From Chloroflexota bacterium (GTDB lineage Bacteria > Chloroflexota > Dehalococcoidia > GIF9 > UBA5629), in NCBI GenBank assembly GCA_026389675.1, contig JAPLHJ010000079.1, forward strand, positions 1-5,177: a stretch of DNA of 5,177 nucleotides, read 5' to 3'. Shown here in pieces: positions 5,076 through 5,177 of the stretch. The notes beneath the pieces were generated by a model. That model had not been told where the DNA came from. It saw only the letters and a program-made list of their open reading frames with translations, and searched no databases. The position numbers were made by a program, and so were the translations under genes. Positions within the stretch are counted from its first letter, which is position 1, and the number at the start of each line of letters is the position of its first letter.

Positions 5076-5177
5076 TACTAATACAAGGCGATTTTAATTT
5101 CCATAAAATCCGGAACGGTATACACAGTAACAACACAGGGCACCTAACAGACTGAGGCGGTAGTAACGAATAGAACG

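Noticed and set aside
2984..5177. tRNA-Glu 3' end as an integration site
   Set aside because: I found no second copy of the tRNA 3' segment downstream within the window and no integrase gene; a partner site beyond the window cannot be excluded.
5026..5177. A gene on either strand at the right edge
   Set aside because: Frames are short. One minus-strand frame is open from the edge to about 5094 but shows no recognisable sequence, and the + strand ATG at 5052 stops after seven codons.

Overview
This is an ordinary-looking bacterial chromosomal segment of moderate GC. Encoded-CCA tRNA genes, sigma70-type promoters, Shine-Dalgarno sites and a bacterial RNase III all show that it is bacterial. 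The small glycine-rich membrane protein beside rnc and the pepA / MBL hydrolase pair remind me of Dehalococcoidia (Chloroflexota). That is a weak impression from protein style, not something the sequence proves.

Left part (1-1582, + strand): the C-terminal catalytic part of a leucyl aminopeptidase (M17) runs in from the left edge. It is followed, with an ATGA start/stop overlap, by an intact MBL-fold metal-dependent hydrolase of the UPF0173 type. The two are translationally coupled and probably form one operon.

Middle-left (1588-2749, - strand): a two-gene unit reads leftward. A candidate promoter carrying a dyad over its -35 comes first, then a three-helix membrane protein of unknown function, then 28 bp later RNase III (rnc) with a TTG start. 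rnc ends 5 bp from the end of the MBL gene, so the two operons converge with no room for a terminator between them.

Middle (2797-2994, + strand): a textbook promoter (TTGATA, 17 bp, TATAAT, GC-rich discriminator) drives a two-gene tRNA unit, tRNA-Gln(CUG) and tRNA-Glu(CUC), 8 bp apart. Positions 2995-3257 hold no convincing gene. They do contain an 11-codon reading frame that resembles the start of a CBS-domain protein, and a repeated GTTAAC motif.

Right part (3258-5177, - strand): a predicted lipoprotein with DUF1254 and DUF1214 domains stands as a single gene with a strong Shine-Dalgarno site. Upstream of it, in AT-rich DNA, is a 56-codon orphan gene with an excellent ribosome binding site. 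A short coding-like + strand frame (4730-4816) lies between them. The last ~150 bases carry only a candidate promoter for the small gene.

I see no CRISPR array, insertion sequence, prophage gene or defence/toxin system. The genes that can be named are housekeeping or single uncharacterised genes, and nothing supports a new multi-gene system. The points most worth a second look are the dyad in the rnc-operon promoter, the orphan small gene, and the two possible gene remnants.
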